Below are positions 35,233-44,310 of a stretch of 64,000 nucleotides of DNA, piece by piece (position 1 is the first letter of the stretch; each line of letters begins with the position of its first letter). The DNA is taken from the NCBI RefSeq assembly GCF_001275135.1, contig NZ_LFQU01000011.1, forward strand, positions 45,425-109,424. Direction: 5' to 3'. The translations under genes were made by a program, and so were the position numbers. The notes below the pieces were generated by a model. It ran no database searches, was not told the DNA's origin, and was given only the letters and a program-made list of their open reading frames with translations. This stretch comes from Xylanibacter rarus. GTDB lineage: Bacteria; Bacteroidota; Bacteroidia; Bacteroidales; Bacteroidaceae.

Positions 35233-35273
35233 GTAAAAGGCCGTCTTTTAGCTCCTAAAAGACGGCCTTTTAC
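35233..35273 (+). terminator. Terminator of the DUF4738-like gene
   Basis: A perfect 19-bp stem with a CTC loop. The arms end in TTTTAC on the 3' side, with A-rich sequence on the 5' side, so it could work in both directions. Confidence 0.8.
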
Positions 35274-35350
35274 ATGCCGAAAGCATACCTTTTGCAGTGT
35301 GAAAGATATGCTTTTGTATTTTTGCAGAATATGTATGCCGGTCTGATTGG

Positions 35351-36262
35351 CTATTTCCGCTGTCTGAACTCATGCGGAGTTATGTCGGTTATACGCTTGA
35401 AGAACTTGCAGAAGAAGCTCGGGTTGGGGAAGTTTAGCTCCTCGGCTATCTGCGCTATCGGCGTGTTGCCGTATCTCAGCATTATCTTTGCGTTGGTTAT
35501 CAGCGCGCGGTCTATCCATTCTTTTGCAGTTATTCCGCTCGTCTCCTTAATCACAACGCCGAGATAGCGCGGCGTTACGCACATCTTGTCGGCATAGAAC
35601 GACAGCGCGTGCTCCTTCTTGTTGTAGGTGCTCACCAGCTGTATAAACCTGTCGAACATCTCCCTGTTATGGGGTTTGTTGTGTTCGTCGGTGTCGTTGT
35701 GCTTGTTTTTCAGAAACTTATAGTAGTGGATCAGCGAATATATTATCCCGTCTATAGTTTCGTCAGGACAGTCTTTCTGGCGTGCAATCTCCCATGCCGA
35801 CAGAAACATCCTGTCGGCAATGTTTATGTCGCTCTGTCCTGGTGTGGCCACAAAGTTATAGGCGTTGCGGTTGTATTCGCCCGGAATTTTTCCGCTGAAC
35901 ACCATGTTCATCTTCTCGTTGCTTATCATCATGCCGCACATCTCGAAGTCATCCGAAAAGTGGTTCACCTGTATTATGCTCCCTCTTCCTATGAATGCTA
36001 TCGAGTTTTTCTCCAGTTTATAGTCTCTCAGGTTTATCGTTATGCTGGCTTCTCCCGCCTTGATAAATCCCAGACGGCAGTCTTCTATAATATAAGGTGT
36101 GCCTGTCTGAAGCAGGTTACTGAACAGCTTGTGTCCTGTGCGCAGCATGCCGACGTCGCGGCCTATAATCTGTAGTGCGTTTTTCTGCTCGTCGATATTT
36201 CCTAACATGGATTTTATCTCGGAGAATGAAAAACGTTCAGGATACATGTTGTTTGTCTTCAT
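35351..36262 (-). CDS. AraC-family transcriptional regulator
   Basis: A 303-residue protein with an N-terminal cupin-like sensor region and a C-terminal double helix-turn-helix (SFYADKMCVTPRYLGVVIKE, then NTPIAQIAEELNFPNPSFFC, KFFKRITDITPHEFRQ). It is divergent from the TolC/HlyD/ABC export operon. The operon promoter at 36409-36416 lacks a -33 box, so this protein is the likely activator. The effector is unknown. Confidence 0.9.
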   Translation of the reverse strand: MKTNNMYPERFSFSEIKSMLGNIDEQKNALQIIGRDVGMLRTGHKLFSNLLQTGTPYIIEDCRLGFIKAGEASITINLRDYKLEKNSIAFIGRGSIIQVNHFSDDFEMCGMMISNEKMNMVFSGKIPGEYNRNAYNFVATPGQSDINIADRMFLSAWEIARQKDCPDETIDGIIYSLIHYYKFLKNKHNDTDEHNKPHNREMFDRFIQLVSTYNKKEHALSFYADKMCVTPRYLGVVIKETSGITAKEWIDRALITNAKIMLRYGNTPIAQIAEELNFPNPSFFCKFFKRITDITPHEFRQRK

Positions 36263-36281
36263 AAAACGTATTTTTTGAGTG

Positions 36282-36312
36282 CAAAAATAATGAAAATGTG
36301 GAATAAAGGCAA
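36282..36312 (-). promoter_or_regulatory. Promoter of the AraC gene
   Basis: The minus strand reads TTG (36312-36310), a 20-base spacer, then TATTTTTG (36289-36282), 20 bases before the start codon. Confidence 0.55.
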
Positions 36313-36408
36313 TAAAATACTCATATCTACACCTTTTTTACGATATTTTAAGTACAAAAGGGACATTTTATAGCTTTATAGGATAATACTTGTAGTGTTA
36401 TTATTTGC

Positions 36409-36416
36409 TACCTTTG
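36409..36416 (+). promoter_or_regulatory. Promoter -7 element of the export operon
   Basis: TACCTTTG with only a TTG 16 bases upstream (36390-36392). The poor -33 box suits activation by the divergent AraC protein. The leader to ATG 36513 is about 90 bases. Confidence 0.45.
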
Positions 36417-36512
36417 CACTGTGTTCTTTTAGTAGCCTGTATTGCATTAGTTGCTACATCTTGCAGCGGGCATATTTGTATGAAATATTAATTATATGTG
36501 AATAACAGTGAT

Positions 36513-37766
36513 ATGAAACGTTTAATTGTTTTTATTGCGTTGGCCTTGTCGTTCGTGTCGGCCTTCTCTCAGATAACGCTCGACGAGTGCAGGGAGCTCG
36601 CCCGGGCCAATTATCCGCTCATAAAGCGTTTTCGCCTGGTTGAGCAGAGTCGCTCATTGTCGGTGAGCAATGTCTCCAAGGCATGGCTTCCGCAGGTTTC
36701 TCTCAATGCCCGCGCCTCTTATCAGAGCGAGGTTACGCGGCTTCCGGTAGACATACCGGGCGTAGAAATCAGTCCGCTTCCTAAAGACCAGTATGATGTC
36801 AGTGTTAATGTCAGTCAGCAGATTTACGACGGCGGCAGCGTCAGTTCGTCTAAGCGGCTTGAAGACGCGCGCAGCGACGTGGAGCGTGAGCAGGTTAACG
36901 TGGCCATTTATGATGTCTACGAGCGCATAGATCAGCTTTATTTCGGCATATTGCTCCTTGACGAACAGATAAGGCAGGTAAGGCTTCTGCAAGACGACCT
37001 GTCGCTGAGCTATCAGGCTATAAGCGGAATGGTGCGCGGGGGAGTGGCCAACCAGACCGATCTTGACGCCGTTAAGGTGGAGCAGGTGAAGGCCGCTCAG
37101 ACAGAAACGGGTCTTGTTACGTCGCGTGCCACTTATCTGAAGATGCTCTCAACATTCATCGGCAAGCCGCTATCCGGCAGCGTGAGCCTTGTCCGTCCGG
37201 CTGAGTCGGATGTTTCGGGTATGGTCAACAATCGTCCTGAACTCGCCCTTTACAGTGCGCAGAACCGTCTGCTCGACCAGCAGCTCAAGAGTCTCGACAC
37301 GTATCTGCGCCCGCGTTTAGGTCTGTTCCTGCAGGGCGGTTATGGCAATCCGGCACTTAACATGCTTAAAAACGGCTTTGAGGCTTATTATAAAGTTGGC
37401 GCGACGCTTACGTGGAACTTTGGTAGTCTGTATACACGTGCCAACGATAAGCGCAAGATTGAGACCGAAAGACTCAACATACAGGCCGAGCGTGAGGCTT
37501 TTCTCTTCAATACCGGCCTGCAGAGCGAGCTGCAGCGCGGCAACATAGAGAGTCTGCGACGCCAGATCAGTCAGGACGACGAGATAATAGCCCTGCGTGA
37601 AAACATACGCTCAAAGGCTGATGTCAAGGTGGCAAACGGCACCGAAACCGTCAATGAGATGCTGCGCGACATCAATGCCGTTAGCGAGGCAAGGCTCACA
37701 AAGGCCTTTCATGAGATACAGCTTTTACAGGAAATATATAAACTTAAAAACATAAACAACTTTTAG
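36513..37766 (+). CDS. TolC-family outer-membrane efflux protein
   Basis: From ATG 36513 this protein has about 417 residues, a signal peptide (MKRLIVFIALALSFVSAFS) and the two TolC-type helical repeats. Start features include ITLDECRELARANYPLIKRF and VNVSQQIYDGGSVSSSKRLE. It forms the outer-membrane channel of a tripartite exporter whose other parts follow in the same operon, 4 bases downstream. A GTG start at 36498 is possible but gives a weaker signal peptide. Confidence 0.9.
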   Translation: MKRLIVFIALALSFVSAFSQITLDECRELARANYPLIKRFRLVEQSRSLSVSNVSKAWLPQVSLNARASYQSEVTRLPVDIPGVEISPLPKDQYDVSVNVSQQIYDGGSVSSSKRLEDARSDVEREQVNVAIYDVYERIDQLYFGILLLDEQIRQVRLLQDDLSLSYQAISGMVRGGVANQTDLDAVKVEQVKAAQTETGLVTSRATYLKMLSTFIGKPLSGSVSLVRPAESDVSGMVNNRPELALYSAQNRLLDQQLKSLDTYLRPRLGLFLQGGYGNPALNMLKNGFEAYYKVGATLTWNFGSLYTRANDKRKIETERLNIQAEREAFLFNTGLQSELQRGNIESLRRQISQDDEIIALRENIRSKADVKVANGTETVNEMLRDINAVSEARLTKAFHEIQLLQEIYKLKNINNF

Positions 37767-37770
37767 CCGT

Positions 37771-38661
37771 ATGAAAAAGTTTGCATTTATATTCTTGTCC
37801 GTGGCCCTTGCGGCATGTTCTTCAGGCAGTTCCGACTATGACGCCACGGGCATGTTTGAGGCCACAGAGGTGATAGTTTCTGCCGAGCAGAACGGCCGCC
37901 TGCTCTCGTTCACCGTAGAAGAGGGCGACCGCCTTCAGGCCGGCAGTCAGGTAGGACTAATCGACACCGTTCAGCTCCAGTTGCGCGCCTTGCAGCTCGG
38001 CGCCACAAAGGATGTGTATGCCACGCAGCGTCCTGACATAGAGACACAGATAGCAGCCACGCGTCAGGAACTGGCCAAGGCCGAGGCTGAGCAGCGCCGT
38101 TATGAGGCTCTGGTGAAGGACAATGCCGCCAACCGCAAGATGCTCGACGATGCAGTGAGCAACGTGCGTGTGCTGCGCCGCCGTCTTGCCGCCCAGCAGT
38201 CGTCGCTCGGCAAGAGCACAAGCAGTCTTAACAGTCAGATGACTGCCACAGAGATACAGCGCCGCGAGGTTATCGACCAGTTGCGCAAGTGTCATGTCGT
38301 GTCGCCCATCAGCGGCACGGTGCTCGAGAAGTACGCTGAGCAGGGCGAGTATGCCACAACGGGCAAGCCTCTGTTTAAGATAGCCGATGTTGTCGACATG
38401 AAACTCCGGGCTTATGTAACAGCCAGTCAGCTCAATTCGATAAAGATAGGGCAGAAAGTCAGGGTGTATGCCGACGAGGGCGATGACAAGCGCCGCGAGT
38501 ATCAGGGCGTGATAACGTGGATATCAGACAAGGCGGAGTTTACTCCCAAGACTATACAGACCCGCGACGAGCGCTCAAATCTCGTCTACGCTGTGAAGAT
38601 TTCTGTAAGAAACACCGACGGTCTAATTAAAATAGGAATGTATGGCGACGTCAGGTTCTGA
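37771..38661 (+). CDS. HlyD-family periplasmic adaptor lipoprotein (YbhG-like)
   Basis: A 296-residue adaptor with a lipobox (VALAAC), the biotinyl-lipoyl-like half motif (ATEVIVSAEQNGRLLSFTVE), an alpha-helical hairpin rich in Arg/Glu (about residues 75-160), and a beta-barrel domain (VVDMKLRAYVTASQLNSIKI). It links the ABC transporter to the TolC-type channel. The last 20 bases overlap the start of the first ATPase gene. Confidence 0.9.
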   Translation: MKKFAFIFLSVALAACSSGSSDYDATGMFEATEVIVSAEQNGRLLSFTVEEGDRLQAGSQVGLIDTVQLQLRALQLGATKDVYATQRPDIETQIAATRQELAKAEAEQRRYEALVKDNAANRKMLDDAVSNVRVLRRRLAAQQSSLGKSTSSLNSQMTATEIQRREVIDQLRKCHVVSPISGTVLEKYAEQGEYATTGKPLFKIADVVDMKLRAYVTASQLNSIKIGQKVRVYADEGDDKRREYQGVITWISDKAEFTPKTIQTRDERSNLVYAVKISVRNTDGLIKIGMYGDVRF

Positions 38662-39583
38662 TGCCGGGGGTATAGTATGGGCCGACGGTCTCTGCAAGAA
38701 ATATGGCAAGACCGAGGCTCTCAGTCAGCTCTCATTCAGCGTTGACGAGGGCGAGATATATAGCATCATCGGTCCCGACGGCGCCGGCAAGACCACTCTT
38801 TTCCGCATACTAACCACGTTGCTGTTGCCTGATGAGGGCAAGGCTGGCGTAGACGGACTTGATGTTGTGGCCGACTATCGCGACATACGCCGCCGCATAG
38901 GCTATATGCCGGGGCGATTCTCGCTCTATCAGGATCTTTCGGTAGAGGAAAATCTAAAGTTCTTTGCATCTGTGTTCAATACTACCGTTGAGGAAAATTA
39001 TGCCCTTGTGGCTGATATCTACCGTCAGATAGAGCCTTTCAAGGACCGCAGGGCGGGCAAGCTGTCGGGCGGAATGAAACAGAAACTTGCGCTCTGCTGC
39101 GCCCTTATCCATGCTCCGCGAGTGCTGTTCCTCGACGAACCTACAACGGGTGTCGACCCTGTGTCGCGCCGGGAATTTTGGACCATGCTGAAAAAACTGC
39201 GCGATGAACACGGACTAACCGTGCTTGTGTCAACGCCATACATGGACGAGGCGTCGTGGTGCGACCGCATTTCGCTTATGCAGGGCGGCCGATTTATGCA
39301 GACCGACACACCTGTCGGCATTGTTGAGGCTTATGCCGACAGACTGTTTGCTGTCATGGCTGCCGACATGCACGGACTTATGACCGGACTGAAGGCATGT
39401 CCGCTCGTTGCCACTTCGTTCTCGTTCGGTGCTGCCTATCATGTTACGCTCGTGCCAGGTGCAACCCCTGACGCCCTGCGCTCGTGGCTCACAGCAAAGG
39501 GCTACGCCGAAGTCGGCATAACGGAGATAAGTCCTTCGGTTGAAGACTGCTTTATGGCATTAATGAAAACATCAGAAAAATGA
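38642..39583 (+). CDS. ABC transporter ATP-binding protein, first subunit (YbhF N-half type)
   Basis: A 313-residue ATPase: Walker A GPDGAGKTT, signature LSGGMKQKLALCCAL, Walker B VLFLDEPTTGVDP. The switch histidine is replaced in VLVSTPYMDEASWC (Pro where His is usual), as in the N-terminal half of YbhF. Paired with the next gene it would make an asymmetric dimer with one degenerate ATP site. It overlaps hlyD by 20 bases and the second ATPase by 4. Confidence 0.92.
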   Translation: MATSGSDAGGIVWADGLCKKYGKTEALSQLSFSVDEGEIYSIIGPDGAGKTTLFRILTTLLLPDEGKAGVDGLDVVADYRDIRRRIGYMPGRFSLYQDLSVEENLKFFASVFNTTVEENYALVADIYRQIEPFKDRRAGKLSGGMKQKLALCCALIHAPRVLFLDEPTTGVDPVSRREFWTMLKKLRDEHGLTVLVSTPYMDEASWCDRISLMQGGRFMQTDTPVGIVEAYADRLFAVMAADMHGLMTGLKACPLVATSFSFGAAYHVTLVPGATPDALRSWLTAKGYAEVGITEISPSVEDCFMALMKTSEK

Positions 39584-40320
39584 CAGACGAAAAAGTTATA
39601 ATAGCAGAAAACCTCACAAAGCGTTTCGGCAGTTTTGTTGCCACCGATCATATATCTTTCAGCGTAAGACGCGGCGAGATATTCGGATTTCTCGGTGCCA
39701 ACGGCGCCGGCAAGACCACGGCCATGCGCATGCTCTGCGGACTGAGCCGCCCGTCGGAGGGCAGGGCTGTGGTGGCAGGCTTCGACGTTGCTTCGCAGGC
39801 AGAGCAGGTGAAGCGCCACATTGGCTACATGAGTCAGAAGTTTTCGCTCTACGACGACCTGACCGTGGCTGAGAACATGCGACTCTTCGGCGGCATATAC
39901 GGCATGGGGCGCAGACAGATAGCCGGGCGTACAGCCGGCATGCTTGCCGACTTGGGGCTCGAGGGCGAGCGCAACTCTCTCGTAAAGTCATTGCCGCTCG
40001 GCTGGAAACAAAAGCTGGCTTTTGCGCTTGCCATATTCCATGAGCCGGAGATAGTGTTTCTTGATGAGCCTACGGGAGGCGTCGACCCTGTTACCCGGCG
40101 CCGCTTCTGGGAGCAGATATATCAGGCTTCCGACCGCGGAATAACTGTGTTTGTCACCACTCACTATATGGACGAGGCCGAATATTGCGACCGAATGTCA
40201 ATAATGGTAGACGGAAAGATTGAGGCTCTCGACACTCCCGCTGCGCTCAAAAAGAGCTTTGGAGCCGACAGTCTGTATGATGTGTTTTTCAGTCTTGCCC
40301 GCAGGGCCAGGCGCACTTAG
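39580..40320 (+). CDS. ABC transporter ATP-binding protein, second subunit (YbhF C-half type)
   Basis: A 246-residue ATPase: Walker A GANGAGKTT, Walker B IVFLDEPTGGVDP, and an intact switch His in VFVTTHYMDEAEYC. The signature motif is degenerate, LPLGWKQKLAFALAI instead of LSGGQ. This is complementary to the first ATPase, so together they resemble the two halves of YbhF, here encoded separately. It lies 49 bases before the permease genes. Confidence 0.92.
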   Translation: MTDEKVIIAENLTKRFGSFVATDHISFSVRRGEIFGFLGANGAGKTTAMRMLCGLSRPSEGRAVVAGFDVASQAEQVKRHIGYMSQKFSLYDDLTVAENMRLFGGIYGMGRRQIAGRTAGMLADLGLEGERNSLVKSLPLGWKQKLAFALAIFHEPEIVFLDEPTGGVDPVTRRRFWEQIYQASDRGITVFVTTHYMDEAEYCDRMSIMVDGKIEALDTPAALKKSFGADSLYDVFFSLARRARRT

Positions 40321-40369
40321 GGCAGGGCGATGTCAGTATTGTTTTTCGTGTTAATGATAATTATATGAT

Positions 40370-41473
40370 ATGAGACGGTTTATTTCTTTTGTCCACAAGG
40401 AGTTTTGCCATATCCTGCGCGACTGGCGCACCATGCTTATCCTGCTGGTTTATCCCGTAGTGCTGATAGTGCTGTTCGGATATGCCGTCACCACAGAGGT
40501 TAAGAATGTTCGCGTGGCAGTGCTCGACTTGTCTCACGACGCTGTTACATCTAAGATTTGCGGGCATATTGCCGCCAGCCGTTATCTCGTCATGGCAGCC
40601 GCGCCTCACAGCCGTCCGGAGGTTGAAACCATGTTCAGGCGCGGCGACATAGATGTGGCGGTGATTTTCGAGAGCGGCTTTGCCGACAATATTCGCCATG
40701 GCGGCGATGCCCGTGTGCAGATACTTGCCGACGGCAGTGAGCCTAACCAGGCTGCCGTGCGTGTGCAGTATGTCGAGCAGGTGCTTGCGGCTGCCAAGAG
40801 CGATGTCGTGGGAGATGCCGTAGGCCGTGGCTTCACGATAGTTCCCGTTACGCGCATGCTCTACAATCCGCAGCAGAAGAGCGAATACAACTTTGTGCCG
40901 GGCGTTATAGGCATGATTCTGTTGCTTATCTGCGCCATGATGAGCAGCATAGCCATCGTGCGCGAGAAGGAGAGCGGCACCATGGAGGTGCTTCTGGCGT
41001 CGCCCCTGCCGCCGGCGTGCATCATCCTTGCCAAGCTCGTTCCTTACTTCGTGATATCCTGCATAAACCTTGCGGCAATACTGCTGCTGGCTTTCTATAT
41101 GCTGCATGTGCCCATGGCGGGCAGCCTGATATGCTTTCTCGGCGTAACGCTGCTCTACATACTCGTGTCGCTCACGCTCGGACTGCTAATCTCTACGCTT
41201 GTCAGCACGCAGATTGCGGCCATGATACTGTCGCTGCTGCTCATCGTGCCCACCATATACCTGTCAGGGCTCGTGTTTCCGCTCGAGAGCATGCCGGCAG
41301 TTCTGCGCGACATCTCGGCCATTGTTCCGGCGCGGTGGTATATCGACGCGGCGCGCAAGCTGATGATTCAGGGGGCAGATGCCGTTTATGTGGCTGCCGA
41401 CGCTGCCGTAATGGCTGTCATGGAGGCGGTTTTGCTTGGCGTATCTCTTAAATTGTTTAAAGTAAGATTATAA
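40370..41473 (+). CDS. ABC-2 type permease (YbhS/YbhR-like), first
   Basis: A 367-residue membrane protein of the ABC-2 class. One N-terminal helix (TMLILLVYPVVLIVLFGYAV) is followed by an extracytoplasmic domain. Five C-terminal helices follow, with the family motif IVREKESGTMEVLLASPLPP and SGLVFPLESMPAVLRDISAI. It exports an unknown substrate; relatives handle drugs or lipids. It ends 7 bases before the second permease. Confidence 0.92.
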   Translation: MRRFISFVHKEFCHILRDWRTMLILLVYPVVLIVLFGYAVTTEVKNVRVAVLDLSHDAVTSKICGHIAASRYLVMAAAPHSRPEVETMFRRGDIDVAVIFESGFADNIRHGGDARVQILADGSEPNQAAVRVQYVEQVLAAAKSDVVGDAVGRGFTIVPVTRMLYNPQQKSEYNFVPGVIGMILLLICAMMSSIAIVREKESGTMEVLLASPLPPACIILAKLVPYFVISCINLAAILLLAFYMLHVPMAGSLICFLGVTLLYILVSLTLGLLISTLVSTQIAAMILSLLLIVPTIYLSGLVFPLESMPAVLRDISAIVPARWYIDAARKLMIQGADAVYVAADAAVMAVMEAVLLGVSLKLFKVRL

Positions 41474-41480
41474 CTGCGTT

Positions 41481-42596
41481 ATGGTGATAAGATATTTGAT
41501 AGAGAAGGAATTTTTGCAGATCAGGCGCAACGCCATTCTGCCCAGATTGTTTGTCATGCTGCCTCTTGTCCTGCTCATAGTGGTTCCGTTTGCCGCCAAT
41601 CAAGAGATAAAGAACCTTAAGTTCTGTGTCGTCGACAACGACCACAGCTCTTTTTCGCGGCTCCTTGTGCAGAAGATAGACGCATCGGCATATTTCTCGC
41701 TGGCAGACTATTGCGGCAGTCATTCGGCAGCCATGCGCAGCATAGACGGCGGCTGTGCCGACGTGGCTGTTGAGATAGGGCACGACTTTGAGCAGAATCT
41801 TGTAAAGACGGGCGTGGCAGACATTAATGTTGAGGCCAACGCCGTCAACGGCATGAAGGGCATGCTGGCTCAGGCATACATGCTTCAGATAATAGCCGAC
41901 TATGCAGCGCAGCTTGGCGAGGAGCACGGCATTGATGCTTCGGGCGTGAGCCTTGCCGGGGCAGACGTCAGGCCGAGGTTTCTTTATAACGGACAGCTCG
42001 ACTACAAGATGTTCATGATTCCGGCTGTTATGGCCATGCTTCTCACGCTGCTCATAGGCTTTCTGCCTGCGCTGAACATCGTCGGCGAGAAGGAGAGCGG
42101 CACGATAGAGCAAATAAACGTAACGCCGGTAGGACGGTTTAGTTTTATCTTCTCCAAACTGATACCTTACTGGCTCATAGGTCTGTTCATGCTTGCGTGG
42201 TCGGTGTTTCTTGCGTGGCTCATCTACGGAATGCTCCCGGCAGGCAGCATCCTGTTGCTGTTTCTCTATGCCACATTGTTTCTGCTCATCGTGTCGAGTC
42301 TTGGACTCATTGTGTCCAACTATTCTTCCACCATGCAGCAGGCGGCCCTGCTTATGTTCTTTTTCCTCGTGATATTCATCCTTATGAGCGGCATGCTTAC
42401 GCCGGTGTCTGCCATGCCCGAGTGGGCGCAGCTCATCACCTATGTCAATCCGCTGCGCTATTTCATCGAGGTGTTGCGGGCGCTCTATCTTAAAGGCAGC
42501 GGCTTTGCCGACCTTCAGATGCAGTTTTTCGCTATGCTGGCTTATGCCGCCGTATCGTGGACATGGGCTATATGCAGCTACAAGAAGAGTGCATAG
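41481..42596 (+). CDS. ABC-2 type permease (YbhS/YbhR-like), second
   Basis: A 371-residue paralogue of the first permease, with the same layout and motif (IVGEKESGTIEQINVTPVGR; MSGMLTPVSAMPEWAQLITY). The two form the heterodimeric membrane part of the exporter. It is the last gene of the operon. Confidence 0.92.
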   Translation: MVIRYLIEKEFLQIRRNAILPRLFVMLPLVLLIVVPFAANQEIKNLKFCVVDNDHSSFSRLLVQKIDASAYFSLADYCGSHSAAMRSIDGGCADVAVEIGHDFEQNLVKTGVADINVEANAVNGMKGMLAQAYMLQIIADYAAQLGEEHGIDASGVSLAGADVRPRFLYNGQLDYKMFMIPAVMAMLLTLLIGFLPALNIVGEKESGTIEQINVTPVGRFSFIFSKLIPYWLIGLFMLAWSVFLAWLIYGMLPAGSILLLFLYATLFLLIVSSLGLIVSNYSSTMQQAALLMFFFLVIFILMSGMLTPVSAMPEWAQLITYVNPLRYFIEVLRALYLKGSGFADLQMQFFAMLAYAAVSWTWAICSYKKSA

Positions 42597-42762
42597 CCTT
42601 TTCAGCGTGGCATGCGGTACCTGGCTTTATCTTTCAGCCGCCGTTCCGCCCTGCCGCTATCGTGTTTGCTGCATCCTTTTATTAAGGCCTTTGGATGTCT
42701 CGGCTCGATAGAACAATGGTTGATAAAATCTGTAGAGCAATAAGTATAATACTTTTTCCTAA

Positions 42763-42999
42763 AAAAACTCGTCACTCGTCACATTTGCTTTTAACATGTT
42801 GATTGTCAATATGTTGCAGTGTGACGAGTTGGCGTTTCAACTCGTCACACTGCAGTGAAAATCCCGGTCAGCCAAAGTCACAAAAGGCATTTTGGAGATA
42901 AAAATGCCATAATGTGATGAGTTGAAAATCCAACTCGTCACACTCTATCTTGTTGTGTTACAGATATTTATATGCCGATGTGACGAGTGATGAGTTTTT
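42763..42999. repeat. 237-base palindromic element built of CTCGTCAC repeats
   Basis: The terminal inverted repeats are 22 bases with one mismatch (42763-42784 with 42978-42999). Inside lie three hairpins: a 17-bp perfect stem (42815-42831 with 42838-42854), GGCATTTT/AAAATGCC (42886-42893 with 42901-42908), and a 12-bp stem with one G-U pair (42913-42924 with 42931-42942). The 8-mer CTCGTCAC or close variants recur about eight times on both strands. It may be a MITE-like or protein-binding repeat element. Confidence 0.6.
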
Positions 43000-43411
43000 C
43001 AGAAAAACTTTTTTGTTTTTCTCCGCATGTGTCCTTTCCTGATTTCGGTTGACTTCACACCGTTTTTTCCCTGATTAAGGTTGATTCCAGTTAAACTTAT
43101 AATTGTTATTTGTTGACAATGTCATTAAAAATTTTGGTTTAATGCCGTGTTGTGAATATCAGATTTTTATGACATTATCATCATTACCCCACGTTCTTGT
43201 CATATTGCTATTTATCCAAACAACGCTCCTTATTTTTCCAATATGCCCCCTTTTGCATTCAGATATACCATGTTTCACATCGCAATATGCCGTCTTTCGC
43301 ACGGCAAAAGGTGGCATATCGCATTACAATATTATTGTTTATGCGAGTAGTTTTATCAGCTTTATTTGTCGTTAATGCAGTTTTGGTTTTAGTGTTCTTT
43401 ATAGAAAATAA

Positions 43412-43451
43412 AAAAGCAGGCTAAATCTAAAGACAGATTTAGCCTGCTTTT
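43412..43451 (-). terminator. Terminator of xth
   Basis: A perfect 17-bp stem (43412-43428 with 43435-43451) with a 6-base loop. On the minus strand the stem ends in TTTT and lies about 18 bases past the xth stop codon. Confidence 0.78.
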
Positions 43452-43468
43452 CAATAACAATGAGTGTT

Positions 43469-44218
43469 TTACAGCACAAGTTCAACCGGACAATGGTCGG
43501 AGCCGTATATCTCGGTGTGGATGCTTGCAGATTTTATTTTTTCTGTCAGGCGGTTTGACACGACGAAGTAGTCGATACGCCAGCCTGCATTCTTTTCACG
43601 CGACTTGAAGCGGTAAGACCACCATGAGTAAATGCCTTCCTTGTCGGGATAGAAGTAGCGGAAAGTGTCTGTAAAGCCGCTTGCAAGCAGTTGGCTGAAC
43701 TTGTCGCGCTCCTCGTCGGTAAATCCGGCGTTCTTTCTGTTTGTCTTCGGATTCTTCAGGTCGATTTCCTTATGAGCCACGTTCATGTCGCCGCACACTA
43801 TTACGGGCTTCACCTTGTCGAGGCGCATGAGATATTCGCGGAAGTCATCTTCCCATTTCATTCTGTAGTCAAGCCTCTTCAGTCCGTCCTGAGAGTTTGG
43901 CGTATATACGGTTATCATGTAGAAATCTTCCATCTCGAGAGTTATTACGCGTCCTTCGTGGTCGTGCTCCTCTATTCCGAGTCCGTAGCTTACGCTCAGC
44001 GGCTTATGTTTAGTGAATATGGCTGTGCCGGAATAGCCTTTTTTCTCGGCATAGTTCCAGTAAGACTCATAGCCGTCAAACTTCAGGTCGAGCTGTCCTT
44101 CCTGCATCTTTGTTTCCTGAAGGCAGAAGAAGTCGGCGTCGAGCTGTTTGAATATGTCGCTGAAACCTTTTCCCTCACAGGCCCGCAGTCCGTTTACATT
44201 CCATGAAATTAGCTTCAT
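43469..44218 (-). CDS. xth: Exodeoxyribonuclease III
   Basis: A 249-residue endonuclease/exonuclease/phosphatase-fold enzyme, the AP endonuclease of base excision repair. Visible active-site motifs are SWNVNGLRACEGKGF, LQETKMQEGQ, GDMNVAHKEIDL and GSDHCPVEL. Length and motifs are normal. It lies 92 bases after ribH on the same strand, but a terminator separates them. Confidence 0.94.
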   Translation of the reverse strand: MKLISWNVNGLRACEGKGFSDIFKQLDADFFCLQETKMQEGQLDLKFDGYESYWNYAEKKGYSGTAIFTKHKPLSVSYGLGIEEHDHEGRVITLEMEDFYMITVYTPNSQDGLKRLDYRMKWEDDFREYLMRLDKVKPVIVCGDMNVAHKEIDLKNPKTNRKNAGFTDEERDKFSQLLASGFTDTFRYFYPDKEGIYSWWSYRFKSREKNAGWRIDYFVVSNRLTEKIKSASIHTEIYGSDHCPVELVL

Positions 44219-44254
44219 AATGATGAGTGGTTTTATATGGGTTAAAAAAATAAA

Positions 44255-44278
44255 GGGCAGACTTTGTTAAATCTGCCC
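44255..44278 (-). terminator. Terminator of the TPR protein-ribH operon
   Basis: Arms GGGCAGA/TCTGCCC. On the minus strand they are followed by TTTATTTTTTT, 33 bases past the ribH stop codon. Confidence 0.78.
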
Positions 44279-44310
44279 TCATTTATACTTTTATCGGTTT
44301 CTATGTAAAA

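Larger units (their letters stand above)
42597..43468. other. Intergenic region with palindromic element
   Basis: No convincing gene occurs in these 872 bases. It contains the palindromic element at 42763-42999 and, at its right end, the terminator of xth. The stretch 43003-43400 is AT-rich and featureless to me. Confidence 0.55.

Noticed and set aside
40361-41107. A 248-codon minus-strand frame opposite the first ABC-2 permease gene
   Set aside because: It is His- and Ala-rich in a way typical of antisense reading of a GC-rich gene, with no domain.
42721-43100. An insertion sequence at the CTCGTCAC palindrome
   Set aside because: There is no transposase frame in or beside it; only a non-autonomous element could be considered.
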